This document shows positions 53,315 to 63,635 of a DNA stretch of 64,000 bases, in pieces. The notes under the pieces were generated by a model. It worked only from the letters and a program-made list of their open reading frames with translations, ran no database searches and was not told where the DNA came from. Every line of letters starts with the position of its first letter. The stretch's first letter is position 1. The stretch lies in contig CADCHY010000005.1 in the NCBI GenBank assembly GCA_902801365.1, forward strand, positions 1-64,000. Reading direction: 5' to 3'. The stretch comes from an uncultured Succiniclasticum sp. Its GTDB lineage: Bacteria > Bacillota > Negativicutes > Acidaminococcales > Acidaminococcaceae. Made by a program: the position numbers and the translations under genes.

Positions 53315-54058
53315 TTATTCATACTCAACCTTGGCTAGGTATAGCCCCTGCGCCGGCGCCGGCGAGTTCTCAAAATCTCCCCGCTTTTGCATCAGCTCTT
53401 CTGCCATCGTCTGCGGCGGCTTTTTCCCCAGCCCGATCTGCACCATGGACCAGACTAAGTTGCGCACCATGTGATATACAAAGCCGTTGCCTGCAATATG
53501 ATAGACCAGCGTACCGTCTGCTTCCGCTTCCCAACAGGATCTGAAAATCGTTTTAACAGGAGATACCTGCGTGCTTCCGGTACTTTGGAAACCGCTGAAA
53601 TCATGCCGGCCGAGAAGCATTGCAGCCGCTTCATTCATTCTATTCATGTCCGGTTTCTCTTTCATCTGCCACACATAGTTGCGTGTAAACGGATCCGGCT
53701 CCGGCGTGAAGCGGATACGGTATTCGTATTCTTTCCGGCAGGCGTCTTTACGTGCATTAAAACCGGGCTGCGCTTCTTCTGACCGCAGCACCCGGATATC
53801 CTCCGGCAGGATGCTGTTCAGCGCCCGCGGCATATTTACTGTGGGAATCGTTCCCTCTGTAGTAAAGGAAACCACCTGGCAGAGGGCATGTACTCCCGCA
53901 TCTGTCCGACCGCTGCCGGTAACGGTTACGGGTTCGCCGCAAACACGCGCCAGTTTTTCTTCCAGCACCTGTTGTATGGTTGTTTCTTTCGTCTGCCGCT
54001 GGAAACCGGAATAATTGCTTCCATCATAGCAGACAGTAAGTTTAATCGTTCGTTTCAT
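53315..54058 (-). CDS. truA: tRNA pseudouridine(38-40) synthase
   Basis: 247 residues. The catalytic aspartate lies in GSGRTDAGVHALCQV and the RNA-binding LDE-like parts are seen. It modifies uridines 38-40 of the anticodon arm. It follows the ECF transporter genes, an order common in Firmicutes (ecfA1-ecfA2-ecfT-truA-rplM-rpsI). Confidence 0.95.
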   Translation of the reverse strand: MKRTIKLTVCYDGSNYSGFQRQTKETTIQQVLEEKLARVCGEPVTVTGSGRTDAGVHALCQVVSFTTEGTIPTVNMPRALNSILPEDIRVLRSEEAQPGFNARKDACRKEYEYRIRFTPEPDPFTRNYVWQMKEKPDMNRMNEAAAMLLGRHDFSGFQSTGSTQVSPVKTIFRSCWEAEADGTLVYHIAGNGFVYHMVRNLVWSMVQIGLGKKPPQTMAEELMQKRGDFENSPAPAQGLYLAKVEYE

Positions 54059-54089
54059 TCTGGCATCCTGATCATCCGCAAAGAGTGTT

Positions 54090-54106
54090 GCAAAACATTC
54101 GGGAAC
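54090..54106 (+). repeat. Partial copy of the hairpin repeat between ecfT and truA
   Basis: GCAAAACATTCGGGAAC on the plus strand matches the core of the repeats at 39577 and 47281. No matching right arm is present. Confidence 0.45.
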
Positions 54107-54151
54107 TATCGTTCTTATAATCGCAGGTCAACACACAACAACACAACACTT

Positions 54152-54961
54152 TTAAACCAGTTTTGGTCCCCAGCGCAGAAACGCCAGCAGCCCGATCATG
54201 GCAAAAGCAAACACAAACGCCATCACGTCACCGGAACGGTAGGCCAGCTGATGCATCCGCGTCCGTCCTTCCCCGCCGCGGTAGCAGCGGGCTTCCATGG
54301 CAACGGCCAGGTCATCCGCCCGGCGGAAAGCGCTGATGAACAGCGGTACTAAAATCGGCAGCATGTTTTTTGCCCGGACCAGCAGGTTGCCTCCGGAAAA
54401 ATCCGCGCCCCGCGCCGTCTGCGCTTTGATGATGCGGTCCGTTTCTTCCATTAAAGTAGGTATGAAACGCAGCGCGATGGTCATCATCATGGCCAGTTCG
54501 TGAGCCGGTACGCCGATAACACGGAACGGACTCAGCAACGCTTCAATGCCGTCCGTCAGTACGATGGGAGAAGTGGTAAAGGTCAATATGGAAGAAATCA
54601 TCAACAGAAGGATCAGGCGCATAGCCATTTGCACGCCCAGCCGTAATCCTTCTTCCGTAACTCTGATAAATTTCCACTGATATAATACGTGTTCGCCCTG
54701 CCCCATGACCACATGCAGTACCAGTGTCAGCACAATGATGAACAGCAGCGGTTTTACGGATTTCAGCACCAGCATGAAAGGCAGACCCGAAATCAGTATG
54801 ATAAACAGCACCATGGCGCAGAGCGCAGCGTAACCGACAGCCGTGTTGGCCAGAAACACAGCTATGATCAGAAGCAGCGTCGAGAGAATTTTAGTCCGGG
54901 GATCAAGGCGGTGAATAAAGCTATTGCCCGGGTAATATTGGCCCAGCGTAATATCCAACAT
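54152..54961 (-). CDS. ecfT: ECF transporter transmembrane subunit EcfT
   Basis: 269 residues with membrane helices and the coupling motifs of EcfT: ARGADF near residue 190 and, later, ARCYRG. It couples the two ATPases to interchangeable vitamin-binding S subunits, none of which is encoded here. It starts directly after the ecfA2 stop. Confidence 0.93.
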   Translation of the reverse strand: MLDITLGQYYPGNSFIHRLDPRTKILSTLLLIIAVFLANTAVGYAALCAMVLFIILISGLPFMLVLKSVKPLLFIIVLTLVLHVVMGQGEHVLYQWKFIRVTEEGLRLGVQMAMRLILLLMISSILTFTTSPIVLTDGIEALLSPFRVIGVPAHELAMMMTIALRFIPTLMEETDRIIKAQTARGADFSGGNLLVRAKNMLPILVPLFISAFRRADDLAVAMEARCYRGGEGRTRMHQLAYRSGDVMAFVFAFAMIGLLAFLRWGPKLV

Positions 54962-55819
54962 CTATTTCAGCCCCTTCCTGCGTTTCACTTCCGCCAACAG
55001 CAGTTTCGCGTCGGTGATCTCATGCGGCAGGCGCAGGCCTTTTGCCCGCAACGCATCTGCCAGCTTATAGACCTCGGGAACGTCCATCCCCACCTCCAGC
55101 AACCGGTTCTTTTCTTTCAGAAAAATTTCTCCCGGTCTGCCGTCAAGGATAATCTGTCCCTTATTGATCACCAGCAGCCGTTTGGCATATTTCGCCGCGT
55201 CTTCCATGCTGTGGGTCACCATGATGATGGCGATGCCCCGTTTTTTGTACAGTGTCATGATTTCCGCAAAAACTGCCCTGCGGGAACCCGGGTCCAGTCC
55301 GGCCGAGGGCTCGTCCAGAATCAGATAGTCTGGGTTCATGGCCACTACCCCCGCGATAGCGACACGCCGCATCTGTCCGCCGGACAGGGAAAATGGCGAG
55401 CGCTGGGCGTAGGTTTCAAAATCCAGACCGACAAATTTCATGGCTTCTTTGACGCGGGCATCTGTTTCGTCATTGTTCAGTCCCAGATTCCGGGGACCAA
55501 AAGCAATGTCTTCGTACACGGTTTCCGCAAACAGCTGATGCTCCGGATATTGGAACACCATGCCGATGCGCCCCCGCGCCTGCTTTGCTTCCTTCGTTTT
55601 GCCGGACAGGTCAGTGCCGTCCAACGATGCCGTCCCTTTTGAGGGACGAAGCAGGCCATTCAAATTTTGTACCAATGTGGATTTGCCGCTGCCGGTGTGC
55701 CCGATGACTGCCACAAATTCACCTTTATTAATTTCCAGGGAAACATCCTTCAGCGCTTCCTTTTCATAAGGCGTCCCCGGCATATATACATAAGAAACAT
55801 GTTCCAGTTTAATTGACAC
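54962..55819 (-). CDS. ecfA2: ECF transporter ATPase EcfA2
   Basis: 285 residues: Walker A GHTGSGKS, signature LSGGQMRRVAIAG, Walker B YLILDEPSAGLDPG, and H-loop VTHSMED. It forms a heterodimer with EcfA1 under EcfT. A gap of 104 bp separates it from ecfA1. Confidence 0.94.
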   Translation of the reverse strand: MSIKLEHVSYVYMPGTPYEKEALKDVSLEINKGEFVAVIGHTGSGKSTLVQNLNGLLRPSKGTASLDGTDLSGKTKEAKQARGRIGMVFQYPEHQLFAETVYEDIAFGPRNLGLNNDETDARVKEAMKFVGLDFETYAQRSPFSLSGGQMRRVAIAGVVAMNPDYLILDEPSAGLDPGSRRAVFAEIMTLYKKRGIAIIMVTHSMEDAAKYAKRLLVINKGQIILDGRPGEIFLKEKNRLLEVGMDVPEVYKLADALRAKGLRLPHEITDAKLLLAEVKRRKGLK

Positions 55820-55923
55820 GTTAATCGTTCCTTACTGCCAACCTGTATTGTACATTCAACTTCGGCCACTTGCCTTCATTATATAAACAAATCGTTATCC
55901 AATAATGCGTTAATCACTTAATT

Positions 55924-56754
55924 TCACGCAAGAGCCGCCGCCAGCTCTTCGTTGGTGATGATACCGGGGGGCAGCTTCGCCCCGCTTTTGCGAAGTTCAA
56001 AAGCAACTTTTGCGGCCAGGGGAGCTTCCAGCCCCAGTTTTTCCAATTCATCCACCCGTGAGAACACTTCTTTTGGTGTTCCCTGGAATTCAATCTTTCC
56101 TTTACTCATCACGATGACACGGTCGGCCAGCAAAGCCTCTGTCATAAAATGCGTAATATAAACTACAGTGATATGCTGTTCCCTGTTCAGTTTCTTCATC
56201 GTATTAAGTATTTCTTTCCGGCCTTTCGGGTCAAGCATAGCCGTAGGTTCGTCCAAAACAATGCATTTAGAACCCAGCGCCAGCGTTCCGGCGATGGCTA
56301 CCCGCTGCTTCTGTCCGCCCGACAAAAGGTGCGGAGCGTGTTCACGGTAATCCAGCATATCCACCGCCCGCAAAGCGTCTTCCACTCTTTTCTTCAGTTC
56401 CTCCGTGGGCACACCGATATTTTCCGGTCCGAAAGCCACATCTTCTTCCACAATAGCCGCCACAATCTGGTTGTCCGGATTCTGGAACACCATCCCCGTG
56501 TCCTGACGGATCCGCCACAAATTATTTTCATCCAGCGTATCCAGCCCATGGACTTTTACACTGCCCTCCGTAGGAAGAAGCAATGCGTTGAAATGACGGG
56601 CCAGCGTGCTTTTTCCGCTTCCGTTGGCGCCGATGACCGCCACAAACTCTCCCGGCTGGATCTGCATCCCAATCCCGTCCAGCGCCGTGACCTGGTTGTT
56701 GTCAGCGTCTATATAAACATGTTTAAGCCCCTGGGTTTCAATTACCGGCTCCAT
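55924..56754 (-). CDS. ecfA1: ECF transporter ATPase EcfA1
   Basis: 276 residues from the ATG at 56754, preceded by AGGGGGG; an ATG 12 codons upstream has no ribosome site. Walker A GANGSGKS, Q-loop VFQNPDNQIVA, signature LSGGQKQRVAIAG, Walker B CIVLDEPTAMLDPKG. First of the energising module, placed after the terminator of the alpha operon. Confidence 0.94.
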   Translation of the reverse strand: MEPVIETQGLKHVYIDADNNQVTALDGIGMQIQPGEFVAVIGANGSGKSTLARHFNALLLPTEGSVKVHGLDTLDENNLWRIRQDTGMVFQNPDNQIVAAIVEEDVAFGPENIGVPTEELKKRVEDALRAVDMLDYREHAPHLLSGGQKQRVAIAGTLALGSKCIVLDEPTAMLDPKGRKEILNTMKKLNREQHITVVYITHFMTEALLADRVIVMSKGKIEFQGTPKEVFSRVDELEKLGLEAPLAAKVAFELRKSGAKLPPGIITNEELAAALA

Positions 56755-56870
56755 AGTTCCCCCCTGAAGGTCAAATTGCAAACCGTTCATTCAAAATGAA
56801 CATTTATATTATATCTTTACTCCCTATAACCGTCAACCCATTTGTAAAAAGAGTTAACAATTTCCTTTAT

Positions 56871-56908
56871 AAAAAAACTGCTTACCTTGTTTAAGATAAG
56901 CAGTTTTC
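56871..56908 (-). terminator. Terminator of the ribosomal operon after rplQ
   Basis: ACTGCTTATCTT/AAGGTAAGCAGT (56878-56904) with TTTTTTT behind it on the minus strand. Confidence 0.88.
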
Positions 56909-56931
56909 TATTGAATTATATCTTCCGAATC

Positions 56932-57270
56932 TTACAGAAGTTCAATAATCGCCATTTCGGCTGCGTCGCCGCGACGAGGACCAACCCGGTAGATACGGGT
57001 GAAGCCGCCCTGTCTTTCCTTGTATTTCGGAGCCAGTTCGTCAAACAGTTTTCTGGTAGCGGTTTCGTCTACCAAAGTGGCCAGCACCTGACGGCGTGCA
57101 TGTAAGTCACCAACTTTAGCCAGGGTAATCAGCTTTGCCACATTCTTGCTGGTCTCTTTTGCTTTTGTGATGGTGGTCTCAATTCTGCCATTCATGATTA
57201 AGGCGCTGGACAGACTGCGGAACAGAGCTTTACGGTTACCGGACGCGCGGTTTAATTTTCTGTATGCCAT
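56932..57270 (-). CDS. rplQ: 50S ribosomal protein L17
   Basis: 112 residues, standard for bacterial L17 ([20 protein letters not shown]). It is last in the spc/alpha operon, 15 bp after rpoA, and lines the polypeptide exit tunnel. Confidence 0.97.
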   Translation of the reverse strand: MAYRKLNRASGNRKALFRSLSSALIMNGRIETTITKAKETSKNVAKLITLAKVGDLHARRQVLATLVDETATRKLFDELAPKYKERQGGFTRIYRVGPRRGDAAEMAIIELL

Positions 57271-57285
57271 TTTCCGTCCCCCTTA

Positions 57286-58272
57286 TTATTCTTGATCGTC
57301 CTTACGCAAGGACAGTTGTAAATCAACTAACTTTTTAATAATTTCTTCTAAAGACTTGGTACCCAGATTACGGACCTTTTTCAAATCGTCTTCCGACTTG
57401 TTGATCAGGTCGCCTACCGTATTGATACCGGCACGGCGCAGGCAGTTGTTACTGCGGACTGACAAATCCATTTCTTCAATCGACATGGACAGTTTCGGAT
57501 CCGGTTGTGCAACCTCTGCCTCATTGACTGCCGGTTCTGCAACAGGAACAGCTTTCTGTTCAACAACAGTACCGTTCTGGAAGAGATTGAGATAATCAAT
57601 CAAAATCCCTGACGCGCGGCTGATGGCATCTTCCGGATTAATGCTGCCATCGGTCCATACTTCCAGAGTCAGTTTGTCATAATCTGTCACGTTGCCTACA
57701 CGGGTATCGGTTACGCCGAATTTGACGCGGGTGATCGGGGAATAGATGCTGTCAACGGGAATCCAGCCGATTCCCATATCATCTCTCTTATTCTTATCAC
57801 CGGGAACATAGCCTCTGCCAAAATCGACATAAATATCAATTTTCAGGCTGGCATCTTTATCCAGCGTCGCAATATGCAGTTCGGGATTCAGGATTTCAAC
57901 ATCGCTGTCGGGTTCAATATCTGCAGCCGTAACTTCCTGCTCGCCTGCAACATTGATGTGAAGAACTTTCATCTCATTCTCAGGAGAATGCAGCTTCATG
58001 CACAGCCCTTTAATATTCAGGATGATATCCGCAACGTCTTCCCGGATACCGGGAATGGTTGTAAACTCGTGCAGAACCTTGGTCCCTTCACCATATTCGA
58101 TCATAACACCGATTACTGCCGCCCCTTTCAGGGAAGACAACAGAACCCGGCGCAAGCTGTTTCCTAACGTAATGCCGTAGCCACGTTCCAACGGTTCCCA
58201 GACAAACTTGCCATAGCGTCTGTCCTCAGAAACCTCAGATGTAACCAATTTCGGGTCAATAATATCAATCAT
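57286..58272 (-). CDS. rpoA: DNA-directed RNA polymerase subunit alpha
   Basis: 328 residues from the ATG at 58272 (GGAGG upstream). An ATG 14 codons earlier lies before this site. N-terminal dimerisation domain ([16 protein letters not shown]) and C-terminal DNA-contact domain ([21 protein letters not shown]), joined by a linker rich in Val, Ala and Glu that is somewhat longer than usual. Confidence 0.97.
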   Translation of the reverse strand: MIDIIDPKLVTSEVSEDRRYGKFVWEPLERGYGITLGNSLRRVLLSSLKGAAVIGVMIEYGEGTKVLHEFTTIPGIREDVADIILNIKGLCMKLHSPENEMKVLHINVAGEQEVTAADIEPDSDVEILNPELHIATLDKDASLKIDIYVDFGRGYVPGDKNKRDDMGIGWIPVDSIYSPITRVKFGVTDTRVGNVTDYDKLTLEVWTDGSINPEDAISRASGILIDYLNLFQNGTVVEQKAVPVAEPAVNEAEVAQPDPKLSMSIEEMDLSVRSNNCLRRAGINTVGDLINKSEDDLKKVRNLGTKSLEEIIKKLVDLQLSLRKDDQE

Positions 58273-58341
58273 GCGGAAAGCCTCCTTCTCTTGCGTATTA
58301 CCACAATACGCCAACTGGTTGGTGGCAAAAGATGCTCATCA

Positions 58342-58935
58342 TTACTTGGAGTACAGTTCGACGATGGACTGTTCCACTACCGGAACATCAATTTCCTCAC
58401 GAGTCGGGAAACGGTCAACTTTTGCGCATAATGCTTCAGCATTCACAACAAGCCATGCCGGAGCGGTAACAGCGGCCAGCTTTTCGTTCATGCCTTTAAA
58501 ATAAGCCTTGCTGCGGCTGTTCTCGATTACAGAGATTTCATTGCCTGCTTTAATCAGCGCAGAAGGAATATCAACCCGTTTTCCATTTACGGCAATATGG
58601 CCGTGGGTAACAAGCTGACGGGCCTGACGGCGGGTAGTAGCCAGTCCCATGCGGTATACTACGTTGTCCAGCCTTCTTTCCAGCAGTAACAACAGGTTTT
58701 CACCGGTGATGCCGGGCATTTTTTTCGCTTTTTCGTAATACAGGCGGAACTGTTTTTCCAGTACGCCGTAAATGAATTTAGCTTTCTGTTTTTCTTTTAA
58801 CTGGGCGCCATATTCGCTCACTTTACGGTTCGCATGATGCGGCTGACGGAAAGAACTTTTGGCCAGGCCGACAACAGCGGGTTCCAGACCCAGCGAACGG
58901 CAGCGTTTCAGAGCAGGTACTCTATCAATTGCCAT
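58342..58935 (-). CDS. rpsD: 30S ribosomal protein S4
   Basis: 197 residues with the S4 RNA-binding domain ([37 protein letters not shown]). No N-terminal zinc cysteines are seen, so it is the C-minus form. A primary assembly protein of the 30S subunit. Confidence 0.97.
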   Translation of the reverse strand: MAIDRVPALKRCRSLGLEPAVVGLAKSSFRQPHHANRKVSEYGAQLKEKQKAKFIYGVLEKQFRLYYEKAKKMPGITGENLLLLLERRLDNVVYRMGLATTRRQARQLVTHGHIAVNGKRVDIPSALIKAGNEISVIENSRSKAYFKGMNEKLAAVTAPAWLVVNAEALCAKVDRFPTREEIDVPVVEQSIVELYSK

Positions 58936-58960
58936 CTGTGTTTTACACCTCCTGCAGTAA

Positions 58961-59353
58961 TTATACTCTACGACGTTTCGGCGGGCGGCAGCCGTTATGC
59001 GGAATCGGAGTTACGTCTTTAATGGAGTTAACTTCGAGACCGGTAGCCTGTAAAGCGCGGATTGCAGCTTCACGGCCGGCGCCGGGGCCTTTAACATATA
59101 CTTCAACGGTCTTCATGCCATGTTCCATTGCGGCTTTGGTAGCGGTTTCAGCTGCCATCTGTGCCGCAAAGGGCGTGCTCTTGCGACTGCCGCGGAAGCC
59201 CATCTCGCCGGCAGAAGCCCAGCTGATTACGTTGCCGTTCAGATCAGTAATCGTAACCAGCGTGTTGTTAAAAGTGGATTTAATATGCGCAGCGCCGGCA
59301 ACGACGTTTTTGCTTACTTTCTTTTTGTTGCGAACTACTTTTTTTCCTGCCAC
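58961..59353 (-). CDS. rpsK: 30S ribosomal protein S11
   Basis: 130 residues ([28 protein letters not shown] region, [10 protein letters not shown] at the end). It lies between rpsM and rpsD as usual. Confidence 0.97.
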   Translation of the reverse strand: MAGKKVVRNKKKVSKNVVAGAAHIKSTFNNTLVTITDLNGNVISWASAGEMGFRGSRKSTPFAAQMAAETATKAAMEHGMKTVEVYVKGPGAGREAAIRALQATGLEVNSIKDVTPIPHNGCRPPKRRRV

Positions 59354-59377
59354 TTCTTATTTACCCTCCTCTACTGA

Positions 59378-59740
59378 TTACTTTTTACCCTGACCCTTTT
59401 TGGGACCCTTGCGGGTACGGGCGTTGTTTTTGGTGTTCTGGCCGCGAACAGGCAGACCAGCGCGATGTCTTCTGCCACGGTAGCTGCCAATTTCTACCAG
59501 ACGTTTGATGTTGAGGGATTCCTCACGACGGAGGTCGCCTTCAACCTTGTAATCTCTGTCCACAACTTCACGAATTTTAGCAACTTCGCTTTCGGTCAGA
59601 TCGCGGACACGGGTATCGGGGTTGATACCGGTCTTTGCCAGGATCTCACGGGATAAGGTAAGACCGATACCGAAAATATAGGGCAATGCGTATTCTACAC
59701 GCTTATCATTCGGTAAATCGACACCAGCAATACGTGCCAT
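59378..59740 (-). CDS. rpsM: 30S ribosomal protein S13
   Basis: 120 residues ([39 protein letters not shown], basic tail). It contacts the 50S subunit and the P-site tRNA. Confidence 0.97.
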   Translation of the reverse strand: MARIAGVDLPNDKRVEYALPYIFGIGLTLSREILAKTGINPDTRVRDLTESEVAKIREVVDRDYKVEGDLRREESLNIKRLVEIGSYRGRRHRAGLPVRGQNTKNNARTRKGPKKGQGKK

Positions 59741-59757
59741 TCAAGTGTACCTCCTTC

Positions 59758-59871
59758 TTAACCTTGTCTTTGTTTATGTTTCGGATTTTCGCAAATAACC
59801 ATAACGCGGCCTTTGCGTTTGATAATTTTGCATTTTTCGCAAATACGTTTTACAGACGGTCTGACTTTCAT
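59758..59871 (-). CDS. rpmJ: 50S ribosomal protein L36
   Basis: A 37-residue gene too short for most ORF lists. It reads [15 protein letters not shown] and ends [11 protein letters not shown], with the C-x2-C-x12-C-x4-H zinc ligands of the metal-binding L36 form. GGAGG precedes the ATG. It lies between infA and rpsM, the conserved place. Confidence 0.97.
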   Translation of the reverse strand: MKVRPSVKRICEKCKIIKRKGRVMVICENPKHKQRQG

Positions 59872-59899
59872 TTTTAACCTCCTCAGTGTCTGTGCCGGT

Positions 59900-60118
59900 T
59901 TATTTATACCGGTAGGTAATTCTTCCACGGTTCAAATCATAAGGTGTCAGTTCCACTGTCACTCTGTCGCCGGGCAAAATCTTAATGAAGTTCATGCGGA
60001 TCTTGCCTGAAATATGCGCCAGTATCTCATGATTATTCTGTAATTTTACCTTGAACATAGCGTTGGGAAGCGATTCCAAAATCGTGCCTTCCACTTCGAT
60101 TACATCCTGCTTTGACAC
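59900..60118 (-). CDS. infA: Translation initiation factor IF-1
   Basis: 72 residues, an S1/OB fold ([42 protein letters not shown]). It lies 6 bp after adk; the methionine aminopeptidase gene often found between them is absent. Confidence 0.97.
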   Translation of the reverse strand: MSKQDVIEVEGTILESLPNAMFKVKLQNNHEILAHISGKIRMNFIKILPGDRVTVELTPYDLNRGRITYRYK

Positions 60119-60124
60119 AGATCC

Positions 60125-60781
60125 TTACCTCCCTGCCCGCTTTTCAAGGCTTGCCTTTACATCGGCATAAACTTTGTCGATAGCCTGCGTTCCGTCAATT
60201 TCCAGATAAACGCCCTGCTTCTTATAGTATTCTATCAGTGGCTCTGTCTGGGAATGATATGCCTTCAGGCGGTTTTTAACAGTCTCTTCTTTATCATCGT
60301 CACGCTGATAAAGGCTGCCGCTGCACTTATCGCAGACACCATCCACTTTCGTGGGATTGAAGGAAACATGGTAGGTTGCGCCGCAGGCCTTGCAGATGCG
60401 CCGCCCCGTTACACGGGCTACCAGTTCGCCATCCGGTACGACAATATTTACTACGCCGGTCAGTTTGATACCCAGATCGCTCAGGATCCCATCCAGTGCA
60501 ACAGCCTGTTCTTCCGTACGGGGAAACCCGTCTAAAATGAAACCTTTTGCACATTCCGGTTTAGACAAACCTTCCCGTACAATTCCGATTGTTACAACAT
60601 CGGGTACCAGTCCGCCGGCATCCATGTATCTTTTTGCTTCTTTACCCAGTTCCGTGCCCTGTTTTACAGCAGCCCGGAACATATCCCCGGTAGAAATATG
60701 GGGAATTTTATACGAATCGACAAGCTTTTCAGCCTGAGTACCTTTTCCGGCACCAGGAGGTCCCATTAAAAGAATGTACAT
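60125..60781 (-). CDS. adk: Adenylate kinase with zinc-binding lid
   Basis: 218 residues. P-loop [10 protein letters not shown], then FILDGFPRT. The LID has four cysteines (CKAC and CDKC), the zinc form typical of Gram-positives. It interconverts ATP + AMP and 2 ADP. Confidence 0.97.
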   Translation of the reverse strand: MYILLMGPPGAGKGTQAEKLVDSYKIPHISTGDMFRAAVKQGTELGKEAKRYMDAGGLVPDVVTIGIVREGLSKPECAKGFILDGFPRTEEQAVALDGILSDLGIKLTGVVNIVVPDGELVARVTGRRICKACGATYHVSFNPTKVDGVCDKCSGSLYQRDDDKEETVKNRLKAYHSQTEPLIEYYKKQGVYLEIDGTQAIDKVYADVKASLEKRAGR

Positions 60782-60796
60782 CTGTTCATCCTCCTT

Positions 60797-62053
60797 TTAC
60801 TTCATAAAGCCCTGGTAATGACGTACCAAAGCCAGCGACTCAATCTGTTTCATTGTATCCAATGCGACACCGACGACGATCAAAAGGGATGTGCCGCCGA
60901 TGTAAATACCCTCGATACCGGTCAGGTACACGATGATATGCGGCATCATGGCTATCAGGGCCAGGAATATGGCGCCGGACAGGGTGATGCGAGTCATAAC
61001 ATTGTCCAGATAATCGGTAGTCGGTTTACCGGGCCGCAGCCCGGGGATAAACCCGCCCATCTTCTTGATATTTTCGCTCATATTCTTGATATCCAGCGTT
61101 ACCGCGGTATAGAAGAACGTGAAGAATATGATCAGGATGATATACAATGCAGTTTGCAGCGGCGTGCCCCAAGCAAAATACCCTGCAATTTTCTGTACAC
61201 AGGGTACTTTCACAAACTGGCCGATCGTAGCCGGAAGCATCAGGAGAGACGACGCGAAGATAATGGGGATTACGCCTGCCTGGTTTACCTTTAAAGGAAT
61301 ATAACTGCTGTGACCGCCATACATCTTACGGCCCACGATACGTTTCGAATACTGCACAGGGATCTTACGGACGCCCTGGGAGATCGCAACAACGAAAACG
61401 ACCATGGCCAGCGCAATGAGCAGGAACAGGATAACATTCAGGATGTTGATCGTGCCCACGTTCAGATATTTCGCCAGTGTGGAAATTCCATCCGGAAGAC
61501 GGGATACGATACCCGCAAAGATGATCAGCGAGATGCCGTTGCCAATCCCTTTTTGTGTAATCTCTTCACCGATCCACATCAGCAGGCAGGTGCCCGCCGT
61601 TAAGGAAACGACAATCATTAGTACAGAGAATACGTTGGGATTGTTGATGGCAGACCGCAGGCCGAAAGCCATGCCGAAACCCTGGACAGCAGCAAGGACC
61701 ACTGTAAGGTAACGGGTTACCTTATTGATCTTCTTGTAACCTTCCTGCCCTTCCTTGGACCATTCTTCCAGTGTGGGAATGACCACTTTCAACAGCTGCA
61801 AAATAATGGACGCGTTGATGTACGGGGTAATACTCATTGCAAAAATGGAGAACTTGCTGAGCGCGCCGCCGGAGAATAAATCCAGCAGGCCAAACAGGTT
61901 TCCATTGTTAAATAACTGCTCAATCATCGCGGCATTGACTCCGGGGACCGGGATATGGGTTCCCAGACGGAACACCGCGAACATCACCAGGGTGAAGAGA
62001 ACTCTCCGCCTCAGTTCAGGGACCCGAAGAACATTAGCCAAAGCAGCTAACAT
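60797..62053 (-). CDS. secY: Preprotein translocase subunit SecY
   Basis: 418 residues, ten membrane helices, with the SecY signatures GTHIPVPGVN, FSIFAMSITPYINASIILQLL and the C-terminal LLIVVGVALDTMKQIES. It forms the protein-conducting channel driven by SecA. It is 2 bp after rplO. Confidence 0.97.
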   Translation of the reverse strand: MLAALANVLRVPELRRRVLFTLVMFAVFRLGTHIPVPGVNAAMIEQLFNNGNLFGLLDLFSGGALSKFSIFAMSITPYINASIILQLLKVVIPTLEEWSKEGQEGYKKINKVTRYLTVVLAAVQGFGMAFGLRSAINNPNVFSVLMIVVSLTAGTCLLMWIGEEITQKGIGNGISLIIFAGIVSRLPDGISTLAKYLNVGTINILNVILFLLIALAMVVFVVAISQGVRKIPVQYSKRIVGRKMYGGHSSYIPLKVNQAGVIPIIFASSLLMLPATIGQFVKVPCVQKIAGYFAWGTPLQTALYIILIIFFTFFYTAVTLDIKNMSENIKKMGGFIPGLRPGKPTTDYLDNVMTRITLSGAIFLALIAMMPHIIVYLTGIEGIYIGGTSLLIVVGVALDTMKQIESLALVRHYQGFMK

Positions 62054-62055
62054 TA

Positions 62056-62496
62056 TCAGATCACCTCTACTTTTCCGCCGGCAGCTGTAATCTTCTCTTC
62101 AGCAGTCTTGCTGAAGCCGTTTGCCTGTACCGTCAGTTTTTTAGTCAGCTCGCCGCCGCCTAAAATACGCAGCCCGTCGCGAATATTCTTGATCAGACCA
62201 CATTCGATCAGCATTACAGGTTCTACTACAGTACCGTCTTCAAAGCAGTTTAAAGTACCTACGTTAACTTCTACATATTGTTTGCCGAACTTGTTATAGA
62301 AGCCGCGTTTCGGAAGACGCAGATATAACGGTCTCTGGCCGCCTTCAAATCCCGGGCGTTTTACACCGCCGGAACGGGACTTCTGACCTTTCTGGCCTTT
62401 ACCGGAGGTCTTACCCAGACCGGAACCCAGACCACGGCCTACACGGACACGGGCTTTATGGGAGCCCGGCGCGGGATGTAATTCATGTAATTCCAT
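62056..62496 (-). CDS. rplO: 50S ribosomal protein L15
   Basis: 146 residues ([39 protein letters not shown], then [17 protein letters not shown]). A late assembly protein of 50S. Confidence 0.97.
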   Translation of the reverse strand: MELHELHPAPGSHKARVRVGRGLGSGLGKTSGKGQKGQKSRSGGVKRPGFEGGQRPLYLRLPKRGFYNKFGKQYVEVNVGTLNCFEDGTVVEPVMLIECGLIKNIRDGLRILGGGELTKKLTVQANGFSKTAEEKITAAGGKVEVI

Positions 62497-62515
62497 TGTG
62501 CTGCACCTCCTTGTA

Positions 62516-62701
62516 TTAAGCTTCTACTTCTTCAACCTTCACCAGATGTTCCACTTTGTGGACCATGCCGCGAATAGTCGGATTATCTTCCTGCACTACA
62601 GAAGTGCCGATTTTTCCTAAACCCAGAGCTCTTACGGTTGCGCGCTGATCTTTCTTATATCCGATCAAGCTGCGGGTCAGCGTGATTTTTAACTTTTTCA
62701 T
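62516..62701 (-). CDS. rpmD: 50S ribosomal protein L30
   Basis: 61 residues ([25 protein letters not shown]), normal size. Between rpsE and rplO. Confidence 0.96.
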   Translation of the reverse strand: MKKLKITLTRSLIGYKKDQRATVRALGLGKIGTSVVQEDNPTIRGMVHKVEHLVKVEEVEA

Positions 62702-62718
62702 CAGGCTTCCTCCTTAGC

Positions 62719-63237
62719 TTAACCTAAAATTTCCTGCGGGGTCTTGCCGCGCAGCGCTGCAACAGAATTCAGGTTTTTCAGGGATTTCAAACCTTCCAGT
62801 GTTGCGCGTACCATGTTATTGGGGTTATGGGAACCCTGGCATTTCGTCAGGATGTCATGGATACCAGCCAGTTCCAATACGGCACGTACCGGGCCGCCGG
62901 CAATAACGCCGGTACCTTCGGAAGCCGGACGCAGGAACACACGGCCTGCACCGTACACACCGATAACTTCATGAGGAATGGTATTGCCTTTCATGGTTAC
63001 TGTAATCAGGTTTTTCTTAGCGTCGTCAACGCCTTTCCGGATTGCTTCCGGAACTTCAGCAGCTTTGCCCAGGCCCATGCCTACATGGCCTTTTCCATCG
63101 CCAACCACAACCAGTGCGGCAAAGGTGAAGCGACGGCCGCCTTTAACAACTTTCGCAACGCGATTGATGAATACAACTTTCTCGGTAAAGCCGTCATCCG
63201 GTTTTTCGCGTCTGTCACGCTTATCAAAATTAGCCAA
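62719..63237 (-). CDS. rpsE: 30S ribosomal protein S5
   Basis: 172 residues with the N-terminal double-stranded RNA-binding fold ([27 protein letters not shown]) and [23 protein letters not shown]. It has roles in decoding accuracy. Confidence 0.97.
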   Translation of the reverse strand: MANFDKRDRREKPDDGFTEKVVFINRVAKVVKGGRRFTFAALVVVGDGKGHVGMGLGKAAEVPEAIRKGVDDAKKNLITVTMKGNTIPHEVIGVYGAGRVFLRPASEGTGVIAGGPVRAVLELAGIHDILTKCQGSHNPNNMVRATLEGLKSLKNLNSVAALRGKTPQEILG

Positions 63238-63254
63238 GATACTTCCTCCTTCCG

Positions 63255-63614
63255 TTAGAATTGCAGTCCAGCTTCACGAGCTGCTTCTGCTAATGCGGCG
63301 ATACGGCCGTGATACAGGTAGCCGCCGCGGTCAAATACAACTTCTTTTACGCCCTTCGCCATTGCTTTTTCAGCAATCGCTTTGCCAACGGCTTTGGCAG
63401 CTTCCACGTTGCCGCCGTAGTTTTCAAAGGTCTTTTCTACAGTGCTGGCTGCCACGATGGTCTCGCCGGTTTCATCGTTGATGACCTGGGCATAGATGTT
63501 GCTCAGGGAACGGTATACGTTCAGGCGGGGTCTTTCAGCAGTGCCAACAACATATCTGCGGGAACGAACATGACGTTTCTGACGTTTTTCGTTCTTGTTC
63601 GGTTTGTTAAACAA
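63255..63614 (-). CDS. rplR: 50S ribosomal protein L18
   Basis: 119 residues with a basic start ([17 protein letters not shown]) and [20 protein letters not shown]. It binds 5S rRNA. Confidence 0.97.
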   Translation of the reverse strand: MFNKPNKNEKRQKRHVRSRRYVVGTAERPRLNVYRSLSNIYAQVINDETGETIVAASTVEKTFENYGGNVEAAKAVGKAIAEKAMAKGVKEVVFDRGGYLYHGRIAALAEAAREAGLQF

Positions 63615-63635
63615 GAGGTTTCACTCCTTCCTAAA

